DNA from: Paraktedonobacter carboxidivorans
GTDB lineage: Bacteria; Chloroflexota; Ktedonobacteria; Ktedonobacterales; Ktedonobacteraceae
Length of the DNA: 64,000 nucleotides
Reading direction: 5' to 3'
Assembly: GCA_041156125.1 (NCBI GenBank)
Contig: JBEVTI010000017.1
Location: 40,459-104,458 of the forward strand
Each line of letters opens with the position of its first letter. Position 1 is the stretch's first letter. The notes below the pieces were generated by a model that worked only from the letters and a program-made list of their open reading frames with translations, made no database searches and was not told the DNA's origin. A program made the translations under genes and the position numbers. Below, piece by piece: positions 9,044 to 17,764 of the stretch.

Positions 9044-9631
9044 ATGTATAACCAGCCACAAGATCCCTATAATCAGTTCAATCAGCAACAGCCACCGAGC
9101 GGCCAACCTCCAACAGGTCAGGAGCAACCGTACGGCCAGTATAACCCACAAAATCCAGATTCCGGCTACAGGCCGCAACCCGATTATGGGCAACCTGTGT
9201 CCGGTCAACCAGGTTATGGCCAACCAGGTTATGGACAACCTATGCCTGGCCAACCTGGTTATGGGCAGCCGATGCCCGGTCAACCCGGCTATGGGCAGCC
9301 GATGCCCGGCTATGGACAGTATCAACAACAGGTGCCCTATGGCCAGCAGGTACCGCCTTTTGCTCAACCCCAGCAATCCCCTTACAATATCAATATCCAG
9401 GTTGGCGGCGGAGCCGGCGTCATGGTCCCGGAGAAGGATTGGCTCACGACTCTACTTCTCTGCATCTTTTTAGGCTATCTGGGCATTCACCGCTTCTATA
9501 CGGGGCATACCGCCATTGGTATCATTCAGCTTCTTACTGCTGGTGGGTGCGGCATCTGGGTACTGATCGATTTTATTACGCTACTGACCAACAGCTATAC
9601 AGACAGCTTTGGACGCCCTCTGAGACGCTAA
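9044..9631 (+). CDS. TM2-domain protein with Gly/Tyr/Gln/Pro-rich N-terminal region
   Basis: A 195-residue protein. Residues 1-115 are low complexity (Pro, Gln, Gly, Tyr) with decapeptide repeats of the form GYGQPMPGQP. Residues 128-190 are a TM2 domain: two membrane helices with LGIHRFYTGH between them and a conserved final D-x-F-G-R-P. TM2 proteins sit in the cytoplasmic membrane and their activity is largely unknown. The repeat tail resembles disordered, self-associating tails. GGAG is 6 bases before the ATG at 9044. The stop codon overlaps the start of the next gene (TAATG), so the two membrane proteins are translationally coupled. Confidence 0.88.
   Translation: MYNQPQDPYNQFNQQQPPSGQPPTGQEQPYGQYNPQNPDSGYRPQPDYGQPVSGQPGYGQPGYGQPMPGQPGYGQPMPGQPGYGQPMPGYGQYQQQVPYGQQVPPFAQPQQSPYNINIQVGGGAGVMVPEKDWLTTLLLCIFLGYLGIHRFYTGHTAIGIIQLLTAGGCGIWVLIDFITLLTNSYTDSFGRPLRR
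9213..9318 (+). repeat. In-gene tandem repeat, about 30-bp unit
   Basis: Three to four imperfect 30-bp copies encode GYGQPMPGQP in the TM2 protein. Third-position differences between copies show that they have been kept under protein-level selection. Confidence 0.8.
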
Positions 9632-9984
9632 TGCGTAAAGAACAGATGAAATTGCCAGGAAAGCGGACCGGGCTACTTCTGCTACCACTGCTTTTCTGGT
9701 TGCTACCAACAGTATGGCTGGAGCGCGGCCCGTCGCTCTGCCTGATTACATACATTACCGGCAAGCCCTGTCCTGGCTGTGGAATGACGCGCGCGCTCTC
9801 GTGCCTTGTTCACGACGAACCTCGCCGCGCCTGGCGCTACAATCGCCTGGCCTTCATTGTCGCACCACTTCTGGGTTATGTCTGGGCAAAATCGTTGCTC
9901 ACAACCAGCCACTCCGTGCCATCTACCTCACTTGAGGGAGAAAAAGGCTCGCATGAGTTGCGCCTTTCAACGCCGGAACGCTAA
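9631..9984 (+). CDS. DUF2752 membrane protein
   Basis: A 117-residue protein with the signature of DUF2752, GKPCPGCGMTRA (about 44-55), placed after a first hydrophobic segment (13-30). A second hydrophobic segment (about 72-90) follows. The Cys-x-x-Cys in this family may bind metal or a disulfide, but no function is proven. The ATG overlaps the TM2 stop codon by one base. DUF2752 and TM2 genes often occur side by side in Gram-positive-like bacteria, supporting joint work in the membrane. The longer upstream frame (from 9439) is only overlap with the TM2 gene. Confidence 0.85.
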   Translation: MRKEQMKLPGKRTGLLLLPLLFWLLPTVWLERGPSLCLITYITGKPCPGCGMTRALSCLVHDEPRRAWRYNRLAFIVAPLLGYVWAKSLLTTSHSVPSTSLEGEKGSHELRLSTPER

Positions 9985-10044
9985 GCCTCGCCGCCCTGAT
10001 ACAGCAGATGAGCGGCAGCGCTCGCCAGCAAGGCCTCCGGTAGA

Positions 10045-10136
10045 TAAGTTTGAGAAGTTCGTTTCTGTCGAAAACATACATCTCAAACTTACGCGTGGGA
10101 TAGCCCTGCTCCGCCGAGATCGCTCACCCCACGCGT
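10045..10136. other. Two adjacent hairpins between DUF2752 and AlkA-type genes
   Basis: An 11-bp perfect stem (10045-10055 with 10081-10091) is followed directly by a 9-bp stem (10091-10099 with 10128-10136). They lie in the 200-bp gap before the glycosylase gene and may end the upstream operon. Confidence 0.45.
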
Positions 10137-10184
10137 TGAGAGTGGTAATGAGCATTGAATAACGAGAAGAGAATAACGATATCA

Positions 10185-10844
10185 ATGCAAATTCCCTTTG
10201 CTACCGTTGTTACAACTGCCACGGCTTATTTAAGCAACGTTGATCCAGGCCTGCAAGCGACCATCACCCGCGTCGGACCATGTACGCTACAGCCTGACCC
10301 CGACATCTTCTGCGCCCTGATCGATGCCATCATCTCGCAGCAAATTTCGATGAAAGCAGCCGATACTATCATGGCACGGGTACGCGCAGCTTTGCCAGAG
10401 AACAAAGTAACACCTGCAGCTTTACTGCCTTTCGACGTTGATAGTCTACGAGCATTTGGACTTTCAGCCTTCAAGGCTCGCTACATCCTTAATCTGCTTG
10501 AGCATATCAACTCAGGACAACTGCAACTCGAACATCTCGAAGCTCTTACGGATGAAGAGATTATCAAGCAGTTAACCGCTGTCAAGGGCATTGGCAAATG
10601 GACAGCCGAAATGTGTCTCATTTTCACATTTGGTCGCCCCGATGTGCTGCCTATCGACGATCTCGGTCTCCTCGAAGGCATACGTATCGCCTATCAATTG
10701 CCCACACGCCCCTCTAAACGTGAAGCGCTCGAACGCGGCGAATTGTGGCGCCCTTACCGGACCTTTGCCACCTGGTATTTGTGGGCCTTAGGCGGATTAG
10801 AAACGAAAAACCCCAGAGAAAAAACTAGAATCGTCTCCCTCTAA
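10185..10844 (+). CDS. DNA-3-methyladenine glycosylase, AlkA type
   Basis: A 219-residue HhH-GPD DNA glycosylase. The helix-hairpin-helix is at about 128-146 (LTAVKGIGKWTAEM), followed by FGRPDVLPIDDLGL, whose Asp158/Asp159 includes the catalytic residue of AlkA-like enzymes. It removes alkylated purines in base excision repair. It is shorter than E. coli AlkA (282 aa) because the N-terminal TBP-like domain is missing, as in many Gram-positive and archaeal versions. I use the ATG at 10185; the frame also contains a TTG at 10155 with no clear ribosome site. No Fe-S cluster motif is present. Confidence 0.88.
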   Translation: MQIPFATVVTTATAYLSNVDPGLQATITRVGPCTLQPDPDIFCALIDAIISQQISMKAADTIMARVRAALPENKVTPAALLPFDVDSLRAFGLSAFKARYILNLLEHINSGQLQLEHLEALTDEEIIKQLTAVKGIGKWTAEMCLIFTFGRPDVLPIDDLGLLEGIRIAYQLPTRPSKREALERGELWRPYRTFATWYLWALGGLETKNPREKTRIVSL

Positions 10845-10937
10845 AACCTGGGAAATAGCACAACTGGTAAAATAGTTGCTATTCTCTCTCTTACGACAGA
10901 TAAGAAAGATGATTTTCCCGGCTGGAATGAGATAAGC

Positions 10938-12320
10938 ATGGACACACCTGAGAATTATTACGCCATCCTGGGCGTACCGCTAGACGCGGACAACGACACG
11001 CTCAAGCGCGCATACCGTCAGTTGGCAAGGCGCTATCACCCGGACCTGGCAGGACCGGATGGAGCTGTGCAGATGAAGCGCATCAATCGCGCCTATGATG
11101 TGCTGACTGATCCTGAGAAGCGCCTGAACTACGATACCATTATTGGCGGCAGCATTGATATGCGCGCGGGAGGATTGGTGAGGCCGCGCCCTGTGGCACG
11201 CAAATTTAATGCAGAGGATGATCTTGAATTCGCGGGCCTGAGCATCTTTAGCACCCGGGGTCCTTTACACAGCGGGGCCAGGCTACGCAGTACACTGGGT
11301 GTAATCTCTGCACTGAATAGCGTGACGACGCAGAACGGCCTGGTGATCGCGGCTGGCTCCCTGGATAGCAAAGGCATCTGCTGGCAAGTGGAGCGAAATG
11401 AGCCGCCAGTGAACTTCGCCATAGACCAGCAGCATACAGTCGAATCGCTACGCGAGTTGCGCTTCTCAGCCAGTGGTCGCTTTCTCGCGGGTTGGGGCAG
11501 ACTAAGCCTGCATGTTTGGGATACCACCGCTGGCTCAACGCGCTGGAGCTATGCTCTGGATCAACGCGCCATCTCCGCCCATTACTCACTGGATGTGGTT
11601 CTACAGGAAGAGGTCAACGACGCGGCAAATGTCTGGATGGCCCTGCCACTTCAACTCAAAGATCCCCTGGCGCCGCGTATCCATGGCGTCAGGGGCACTG
11701 ATGTACTGGCGCATAAGCTCAATACGCCTCCTGCTAGCCTGGGCGAGCCATTCAATTGCGTGGAAAGCGAAGTGGAGAAACGCCAATTCTGGGCAATTCG
11801 CCTGCGCGCGCTGGCACAAGACTTACGCACGCTTTTTACGCTCTCCTGCGCCAATGTACCTGACGAAACCGAGCAGATGATCGTCCTACATAGCTGGGAT
11901 CTGACAAGCAAAGCCCGCTTTGCCAATAAGGTGCGCCCACAAATTAACGCCGCAATTCTCGCTGGTCCTTGCGCACAGTGCGCGCCTCCATACGCGGTCA
12001 CACCTGATCTTCACAATGTAGCCTTTGTGTATGCGGATAAATTGCTCCACCTGCACGACACACACAACGGCACCTATAGCGAACTAGCCAGCGGCTCTAT
12101 GGGTGCCAGTTCACGCCTGGCTCTGACGCCAGATGGAGACTGGCTCGCGGTAGCACGCGAGGATAGCGAAATCAATGAAGGCGTCATCGATCTCTGGTCA
12201 ACGCAGCAAGGCCAGATCATCCAGAAGCTCTATCATCCCTGGCAAATCAGCGCCCTGCACTTCGCTGGCAAACAACTGGTGGTCGCGCTCACAGATGGCA
12301 CCATCCAGATCTGGCAATGA
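10938..12320 (+). CDS. J-domain protein with C-terminal WD40-like repeats
   Basis: A 460-residue fusion. Residues 5-70 are a typical J domain with the HPD motif at 34-36 and the YDVLTDPEKR helix IV. Instead of the Gly/Phe and zinc domains of DnaJ, residues 100-460 contain degenerate beta-propeller blades (LHVWDTT, VIDLWSTQQG and a final TIQIW). The J domain should stimulate an Hsp70 ATPase, and the propeller would choose the partner. The partner is unknown. It starts at an ATG after the weak site GAGATAAGC. It is monocistronic and 94 bp after the glycosylase gene. Confidence 0.85.
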   Translation: MDTPENYYAILGVPLDADNDTLKRAYRQLARRYHPDLAGPDGAVQMKRINRAYDVLTDPEKRLNYDTIIGGSIDMRAGGLVRPRPVARKFNAEDDLEFAGLSIFSTRGPLHSGARLRSTLGVISALNSVTTQNGLVIAAGSLDSKGICWQVERNEPPVNFAIDQQHTVESLRELRFSASGRFLAGWGRLSLHVWDTTAGSTRWSYALDQRAISAHYSLDVVLQEEVNDAANVWMALPLQLKDPLAPRIHGVRGTDVLAHKLNTPPASLGEPFNCVESEVEKRQFWAIRLRALAQDLRTLFTLSCANVPDETEQMIVLHSWDLTSKARFANKVRPQINAAILAGPCAQCAPPYAVTPDLHNVAFVYADKLLHLHDTHNGTYSELASGSMGASSRLALTPDGDWLAVAREDSEINEGVIDLWSTQQGQIIQKLYHPWQISALHFAGKQLVVALTDGTIQIWQ

Positions 12321-12562
12321 GATCAAAGGTCCTTTTTCAAGCGCCACAACACTTACAGAAACGGGCATTTCAGGACGAGAAGTCCCAGGTGACTTGCTCT
12401 TTTCAGCCAGATGCGACAATATTAGTATAAAGAAGATATTATCCAATTAGCCTGTACTCCTGAAAGAGCGTACCATAGCACTGTATGGGCCGCTCAATTT
12501 CAGGAGCTTTCAAGCAAGTTGGGAGGGACCACGCGTCTCCCAACTCTAGTGAGGTATCATAC

Positions 12563-13333
12563 ATGCGAATTTCGGTCATCGTTCCGGTCTATAACGAAGA
12601 GACCACAGTCGCCCAGGTATTGGATGCTCTGGCACAGGTGCCACTTGACATGGAAGTCATCGTGGTTGATGATGCCTCTACAGATCGCACCTGGACCATT
12701 TTACAGGAACTACGCCAGCGCGCCCCCTTTAATACCTATCAATACCTGCGCCACGAGCGCAATCTGGGCAAAGGCGTCGGCCTGCGCACAGGCTTCGCGC
12801 GGGCCAGCGGTGAGCTTGTGACCATTCAAGACGCCGATATGGAATACAATCCCCAGGATCTCCCAAAGCTGGTCAGCCGCTGGGAGTCGGCAAGCGATTC
12901 CTGGACAGCCGTCTACGGACAGCGTAATTTCGCGGGCCAAAAAATAGCCACCCAACTGGGCAATCATGGCCTGACATGGCTGACAAATATACTTTATGGC
13001 TGCCATATCCATGATATGGAAACCTGCTACAAGCTGATCCCCGGTCCCCTCGCGCGCGCACTGCCTATGGAAGGTCGCCGCTTTGAGATCGAACCTGAGA
13101 TCACTGCCTGTGTTGTGCAAGCTGGCTGCGCTATCCTTGAGGTGCCGATCGATTATAAACCACGTAAGGAAAAAAAGCTCAATCCCTGGAAAGACGGTTG
13201 GCCGGCGCTGGAGATGCTCTTCCGGCGTAAATTTATCAAGCGCTTTCATTACACAGGACCTAGAACGCTTACGCAGAGCCAGCCCGACAATACTAGCACA
13301 CCAGAGGCAGATCTACAAAAGCTGGTACAGTAA
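12563..13333 (+). CDS. Family 2 glycosyltransferase (DPM1/polyprenyl-phosphate type)
   Basis: A 256-residue GT-A fold enzyme. ISVIVPVYNEE opens the domain, DDAS is the nucleotide-binding motif and QDADMEY carries the DxD metal site. The size and lack of C-terminal membrane helices fit soluble polyprenyl-phosphate mannosyl- or glucosyltransferases that make lipid-linked sugars at the membrane surface. The ATG at 12563 has GAGGT 7 bases upstream. The frame extends to 12485 without a ribosome site. The hydroxyacid dehydrogenase gene follows after 29 bp, so co-transcription is likely, though no pathway link is evident. Confidence 0.88.
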   Translation: MRISVIVPVYNEETTVAQVLDALAQVPLDMEVIVVDDASTDRTWTILQELRQRAPFNTYQYLRHERNLGKGVGLRTGFARASGELVTIQDADMEYNPQDLPKLVSRWESASDSWTAVYGQRNFAGQKIATQLGNHGLTWLTNILYGCHIHDMETCYKLIPGPLARALPMEGRRFEIEPEITACVVQAGCAILEVPIDYKPRKEKKLNPWKDGWPALEMLFRRKFIKRFHYTGPRTLTQSQPDNTSTPEADLQKLVQ

Positions 13334-13362
13334 GCGCCCGCGCTTGCCTGGAGGAGGTTACT

Positions 13363-14370
13363 ATGGCCAACCGTCCAAAAATTCTGGTTACACAGCAAGT
13401 GCCAGTCCCTGCCTATGCATTGCTGGAAGCCGTTGGCGATGTCACAGCTAATACAGTTGAGGGAGTCATCTGGTCGCCCGCGGAACTTATGCACCACGGC
13501 CCCGGCCATGATTATCTCTTTTGCTTACTAACAGATACTATAGACGAAGGCTTCCTCACGGCTTGCGCCAACGCACAACCGCGCTTGCGTTTGCTCGCGA
13601 ATATGGCTGTTGGCTTTAATAATATCGAGCTTGCTGCCGCTAACCGCCTGGGCATCGCGGTCAGCAATACCCCAGGTGTGCTGACCGATACCAGCGCGGA
13701 CCTGGCCTTTGGCCTCCTGCTGGCCGCCGCCCGGCGCATCTCGGAGGCGGAACGCTTCTTACGTGCTGGCAAGTTCACCGGCTGGGGTCCGTTACTCTTC
13801 TGCGGCGCGGAAGTCCATCACGCGACACTCGGCCTGATCGGTATGGGACGCATCGGCAAGGCGCTGGCCAGGCGCGCCAGCGGCTTTGCAATGCGGATTC
13901 TATACCACAATCGCCAGCGGCTATCGCCCACTGAAGAGGCCGAGTATCGCGCAACCTACCTGCCACTGGATGAACTTTTACAGCAAGCCGATTTCATCAG
14001 CATTCATACTCCCTCTACCCCGGCCACCCATCATCTTATCGGCGAACGCGAATTGAGCTTGATGAAGCCCGGCGCGCTGCTCATTAACACTGCTCGCGGT
14101 CCCATTGTCGATGAAAAAGCACTGGTACAAGCACTGCAACGCGGCACTATCGCAGGTGCGGGTCTGGATGTTTTCGAGCACGAACCTGTTGTCGAAGCAG
14201 AATTACTGGGCATGGAGAACGTCGTTCTGCTGCCACATATCGCCAGCGCCTCGCTACAAACGCGCACGCTTATGGCCACCATGGCGGCTCACAATATCCT
14301 CGCGCACGCGCGCGGAGAGCGGCCACCAAATATTGTAAATCCCGAAGTATTGGGTACGAGTCAGCCTTGA
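13363..14370 (+). CDS. D-2-hydroxyacid dehydrogenase (glyoxylate/hydroxypyruvate reductase type)
   Basis: A 335-residue NAD(P)-dependent D-isomer dehydrogenase. The Rossmann motif GLIGMGRIGKALA is at 157-169. The catalytic triad is visible as Arg245 in NTARG, Glu274 in FEHEP and His292 in PHIAS. NVGFNNI-type substrate loop (MAVGFNNIEL, 81-90) fits glyoxylate/hydroxypyruvate reductases; the precise substrate is uncertain. GGAGG lies 7 bases before the ATG. Its TGA stop codon (14368-14370) forms the first three bases of the 6-bp duplication flanking the MITE-like element, so an insertion happened exactly at the end of the gene without altering the protein. Confidence 0.92.
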   Translation: MANRPKILVTQQVPVPAYALLEAVGDVTANTVEGVIWSPAELMHHGPGHDYLFCLLTDTIDEGFLTACANAQPRLRLLANMAVGFNNIELAAANRLGIAVSNTPGVLTDTSADLAFGLLLAAARRISEAERFLRAGKFTGWGPLLFCGAEVHHATLGLIGMGRIGKALARRASGFAMRILYHNRQRLSPTEEAEYRATYLPLDELLQQADFISIHTPSTPATHHLIGERELSLMKPGALLINTARGPIVDEKALVQALQRGTIAGAGLDVFEHEPVVEAELLGMENVVLLPHIASASLQTRTLMATMAAHNILAHARGERPPNIVNPEVLGTSQP

Positions 14371-14373
14371 TTT

Positions 14374-14537
14374 GATGCCGTTGGCGAACTCCTTTGCTAG
14401 ACTCCTCAGCGCCTGTGGTGCCTCGCCTATGTATTCCTGGCATATGGCCTGGTGAACTGCAGGGCAGTTTACCAGGCCATATGCCAGGAATACATAGGCC
14501 GCTGCGCAGATCATAAAAGGAGTTCGCCAACGGTATC
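14374..14537. mobile_element. MITE-like palindromic element with 6-bp target duplication
   Basis: The 164-bp element starts and ends with 22-bp terminal inverted repeats (14374-14395 and 14516-14537, one mismatch). Inside, a second pair of 36-bp arms (14425-14460 and 14464-14499, one mismatch) meets at a 3-nt loop. The direct repeat TGATTT flanks it exactly (14368-14373 and 14538-14543). It has no coding capacity. Terminal repeats plus a target duplication point to transposition by a transposase in trans; the transcript would form a very stable hairpin, so it may also terminate transcription. No second copy is seen in the window. Confidence 0.75.
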
Positions 14538-14743
14538 TGATTTGAAACATCATGCGTTGTAGGCGCACCACTCCAGATGAGCTTCTAGAGCAACTTAGAA
14601 GATGCCGTTGCGCAAAGCGCCACTGGTGCCGAGCGGTCCCTGTCAGCGCTGGCCCCCAATCACAAAATCAAAATGACTCATGTGATAAGATAACATAGAA
14701 GAGTCAATATAATTATCGCAATCCACATGTAGGAGAAAAAACG

Positions 14744-15376
14744 TTGCGGCTATTGCTTGTACGTCATGGCATCACACAACATAATATCGACCAGATGTAT
14801 ACCGGACAGACCGATGTTGCGCTGACTGAACTGGGCGAGCGCCAGGCAGAGGCGGCAGGGAAATATCTGGCTGACGAAAAAATCGATCTCATCGTCTCCT
14901 CTGATCTGCAGCGCACGCGCCGGACAGCGCTGGCCATCGCCAGACACCACAGTTTGCCAGTGCTGGAAGATCCTGATCTGCGCGAAGTTCACATGGGCAC
15001 CTGGGAAGGTTTCACGGCCAAACAGATTCAAGAGCGTGATCTCGCCGAGTGGACCTCTGTACGCAGCGATCCAATTAATATCGCACCATTGGGAGGCGAG
15101 AGCTTCTCGCAAGTATACGCGCGCGCGGGCAAAGCTCTGCAACATTATCAGGCACGCTATGCGGATCAGACAGTGCTCTGGACCACCCACGGCGGATTCA
15201 TCGGCATTCTATTCTGCTACGCCTTAAAACTTGATCTCATCTATCGCCACAGCTTCCGTCACAATAACGCTTCGATCAGTGAACTGACCTTTGAACATGA
15301 ACTGCCATGGATCATGCGCTTAAATGATACAGCGCATCTGCGTCTTCTCGATGGAGATCTGCTGGCTGTATCCTGA
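14744..15376 (+). CDS. Histidine phosphatase family protein (phosphoglycerate-mutase-like)
   Basis: A 210-residue member of the branch-1 histidine phosphatases. RHG at 7-9 holds the phospho-acceptor His8; the second conserved His is in TTHGGF (about 147-152). Such proteins act as broad phosphatases or cofactor-dependent mutases. The length and lack of mutase-specific insertions suggest a phosphatase (CobC/PhoE-like), but the substrate is not readable. The start is TTG at 14744 with AGGAG 8 bases upstream. It is followed after 32 bp by a small unknown gene, likely in the same transcript. Confidence 0.88.
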   Translation: MRLLLVRHGITQHNIDQMYTGQTDVALTELGERQAEAAGKYLADEKIDLIVSSDLQRTRRTALAIARHHSLPVLEDPDLREVHMGTWEGFTAKQIQERDLAEWTSVRSDPINIAPLGGESFSQVYARAGKALQHYQARYADQTVLWTTHGGFIGILFCYALKLDLIYRHSFRHNNASISELTFEHELPWIMRLNDTAHLRLLDGDLLAVS

Positions 15377-15408
15377 TATATAATAGATGGAAAGGCAGAT
15401 GATATAAC

Positions 15409-15654
15409 ATGCTACGAGCAGGAATATTGGTTGAGAAAGAACTGGCACTTAAAGGAATCTTTCAGGGAGAAGAGCACTCGTATGTGAGCTGTATTCTCGC
15501 GGATGCTAACGATCCTACACGCCAGTTTGAGTGCCGTGTACTCGACGAAATGGATATCCCCTTCGAGCCAGGACAGCCAATCACATTGGAAGTTATCCAC
15601 GTAGTCACCGATCGTAAAAATGGCAAGGTTCGCTTTGATTGTCGTCTGCCCTGA
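15409..15654 (+). CDS. Small protein of unknown function (81 aa)
   Basis: An 81-residue, acidic, soluble protein with alternating beta-strand-like segments (VSCILADANDP, FECRVLDEMD, ITLEVIHVV). I do not recognise the family. The size and pattern would fit a small beta-barrel, but this is a guess. Its spacing of 32 bp after the histidine phosphatase and the hairpin right behind it suggest that it is a real, last gene of a two-gene operon. A GGCAG about 8 bases before the ATG is only a weak ribosome site. Confidence 0.6.
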   Translation: MLRAGILVEKELALKGIFQGEEHSYVSCILADANDPTRQFECRVLDEMDIPFEPGQPITLEVIHVVTDRKNGKVRFDCRLP

Positions 15655-15668
15655 CATACAAAAGCATT

Positions 15669-15731
15669 CCATATAAACAAGGAAGGCGGACGAGTGAGAA
15701 TTTCGCTCGTCCGCCTTCCTTGTTTATATGG
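15669..15731. terminator. Long perfect bidirectional hairpin (26-bp stem)
   Basis: Arms 15669-15694 and 15706-15731 are perfectly complementary, with an 11-nt loop. It lies between the stops of the small gene (+, 15654) and groEL (-, 15742). There is no long U-tract on either side, so the stem itself is the dominant feature. Confidence 0.8.
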
Positions 15732-15741
15732 AGAAAAAAGC

Positions 15742-17367
15742 TTAGTACTCCGGCATTGCGGGAGCGGCAGGTTTTTCCTTCTCAGGCAGATCAGTGATCA
15801 GCGCCTCGGTGGTCAGAATCATTGCTGCGATGCTGGTAGCATTCTGCAAAGCAGAGCGAGTCACTTTGGCCGGATCGGTGATACCAGAGGCAAACATATC
15901 CTCGTAGTGATCATCAAGCACGTTGTAGCCAAAGTTGTTATTATTCTGCTCTTTCTGGGCGCGGCGAATACCCTCGACGATGACCGAACCATCTTTGCCA
16001 CCATTGGCGGCAAGCTGGCGAATTGGCTCTTCGAGCGCGCGACGCAGAATGTTCACACCTGTGGCGGCATCACCGGTCAGGCTCAAGCTGTTTAGCGCTT
16101 CGATGGCGTTCAGCAGAGCTACACCACCACCAGGGACCATGCCCTCTTCAACGCCCGCGCGGGCAGCGGAAAGCGCGTCCTCCACACGTGTCTGGCGATA
16201 CTTCTGCTCAACTTCAGAGCCTGCGCCAACTTTGATCAGCGCTACACCACCTGACAATTTGGCCAGACGCTCCTGGAGCTTCTCGCGATCGTAGTCGCTG
16301 GTGGTCTCTTCGATCTGGGCCTTGATCTGGCGGGTGCGGGACTGAATATCTTCCTGAGAACCGTGACCCTCGATGATCGTGGTGTCCTCTTTGGTCGAGA
16401 CCACCAGGCGGGCCTGGCCGAGGTCGGCTAGCGTCACGCTATCCAGGCGACGGCCCACATCCTCGCTAATCACTGTACCGCCAGTAAGGATGGCAATATC
16501 CTGCAGCATCTCTTTACGGCGATCACCAAAGCCAGGGGCCTTGACTGACAGCACATTGAGGATACCGCGCAGCTTATTCACCACCAGGGTGGCCAGCGCC
16601 TCACCATCAACATCTTCAGCGATAATCACGATCTCGCGGCGCCCCTGCTGGGTCAACTTCTCCAGAATGGGCAGGATATCAGCGACCGCGCTGACCTTCT
16701 TATCGGTGATCAGGATGTGGGGGCTTTCGATAGAGGCCTCCATCTTCTCCGCGTTGGTCACGAAGTAAGCCGAGAGGTACCCTTTGTCGATCTGCATACC
16801 TTCCACGTACTCGGTCTCGAAGTTGGTGCCACGCGAAGACTCAACCGTAATCACGCCGTCCTTGCCAACCCGATCCATGACATCAGCAATCAGATTGCCG
16901 ATTGTCTCGTCAGCCGCGGAGTTGGTCGCGATATGCGCGATATCCTCGCGGGTCTCGACAGGTCTGGCCGTCTCGTGAATATAGTTGACGATCGCCTCGG
17001 TGCCTTTATCAATGCCATATTTCAACTGCATTGGATTGGCGCCAGCGGCCAGGTTCTTCAAACCCTCGGTCACTACTGCCTGAGCCAGTACTGTCGCGGT
17101 GGTCGTACCATCACCGGCGACATCGTTGGTCCTGGTCGCGGCCTCTTTGAGGAGCTGCGCGCCCATGTTCTCGAAAGGGTTCTCCAACTGGATCTCTTTC
17201 GCCACTGTTACGCCATCATGCGTTACAGAAGGAGCGCCAAACTTTTTGTCGAGAGCCACGTTACGCCCTTTGGGTCCAAGAGTCGTCTTCACCGCGCTGG
17301 CCAGGATATCGATGCCTCTTTTCAGCGAACGGCGAGCCTCTTCGTCAAATATGAGCTGTTTTGCCAT
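15742..17367 (-). CDS. groEL: Chaperonin GroEL (60 kDa)
   Basis: A 541-residue, full-length type I chaperonin. It opens with AKQLIFDEEARRSLKRGID and contains the ATP site VGDGTTTATVLAQ-type motif (AGDGTTTATV near 86-95) and the family block AAVEEG-like ARAGVEEGMVPGGG. The tail is Ala/Pro-rich (PAAPAMPEY), without the GGM repeats of proteobacteria. It makes the 14-mer that folds proteins with GroES. It is 24 bp downstream of groES in the same operon. No CIRCE element is found upstream, so HrcA control is not supported. Confidence 0.98.
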   Translation of the reverse strand: MAKQLIFDEEARRSLKRGIDILASAVKTTLGPKGRNVALDKKFGAPSVTHDGVTVAKEIQLENPFENMGAQLLKEAATRTNDVAGDGTTTATVLAQAVVTEGLKNLAAGANPMQLKYGIDKGTEAIVNYIHETARPVETREDIAHIATNSAADETIGNLIADVMDRVGKDGVITVESSRGTNFETEYVEGMQIDKGYLSAYFVTNAEKMEASIESPHILITDKKVSAVADILPILEKLTQQGRREIVIIAEDVDGEALATLVVNKLRGILNVLSVKAPGFGDRRKEMLQDIAILTGGTVISEDVGRRLDSVTLADLGQARLVVSTKEDTTIIEGHGSQEDIQSRTRQIKAQIEETTSDYDREKLQERLAKLSGGVALIKVGAGSEVEQKYRQTRVEDALSAARAGVEEGMVPGGGVALLNAIEALNSLSLTGDAATGVNILRRALEEPIRQLAANGGKDGSVIVEGIRRAQKEQNNNNFGYNVLDDHYEDMFASGITDPAKVTRSALQNATSIAAMILTTEALITDLPEKEKPAAPAMPEY

Positions 17368-17391
17368 GTCTTCTATGCCTTTCTTCCAGTC

Positions 17392-17682
17392 TTAGCCAAT
17401 AATGGCAAGAATGTCATTCTCCTTGAGAACCAGAAACTCTTCACCATCCAATTTAAACTCTGTCCCACCATATTTGGCGAACAGCACGCGATCACCCTCA
17501 TGTACATCCAGGGCGAGACGCTCACCGCTATCCAGCAAACGGCCACTGCCAACGGCGATCACTGTGCCCTCCTGGGGCTTCTCCTTGGCGGTATCAGGCA
17601 GCACGATACCACTTTTTGTCATTTCTTCTTTCGCGGATGGCTTGACGACTACACGGTCGCCGACAGGACGAATTTTTCCCAT
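17392..17682 (-). CDS. groES: Co-chaperonin GroES (10 kDa)
   Basis: A 96-residue protein of normal length starting MGKIRPVGDRVVVKP. It has the mobile loop with KSGIVLP (about 23-29), the EGTVIAVGSGR strand and the final ENDILAII. It caps GroEL. The ATG at 17682 has AAAGGAG 8 bases upstream; the longer frame to 17784 is not used. First chaperonin gene, followed by groEL. Confidence 0.97.
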   Translation of the reverse strand: MGKIRPVGDRVVVKPSAKEEMTKSGIVLPDTAKEKPQEGTVIAVGSGRLLDSGERLALDVHEGDRVLFAKYGGTEFKLDGEEFLVLKENDILAIIG

Positions 17683-17764
17683 AACGAGAACTCCTTTGCG
17701 TTTCAATAGTGAGTAGGTATAACCACTGGCCCGGTGCGGTTCGATAACCATCATCCGCCGTTTT

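Noticed and set aside
9213..9318. CRISPR-like tandem repeat
   Set aside because: The 30-bp units are contiguous, lie in frame in a gene and encode peptide repeats without spacers.
16717..17709. 330-codon plus frame opposite groEL/groES
   Set aside because: It is the antisense shadow of groEL and groES, with no ribosome site and no family features.
17683..17764. CIRCE element in front of groES
   Set aside because: I looked for TTAGCACTC-N9-GAGTGCTAA and found nothing resembling it.
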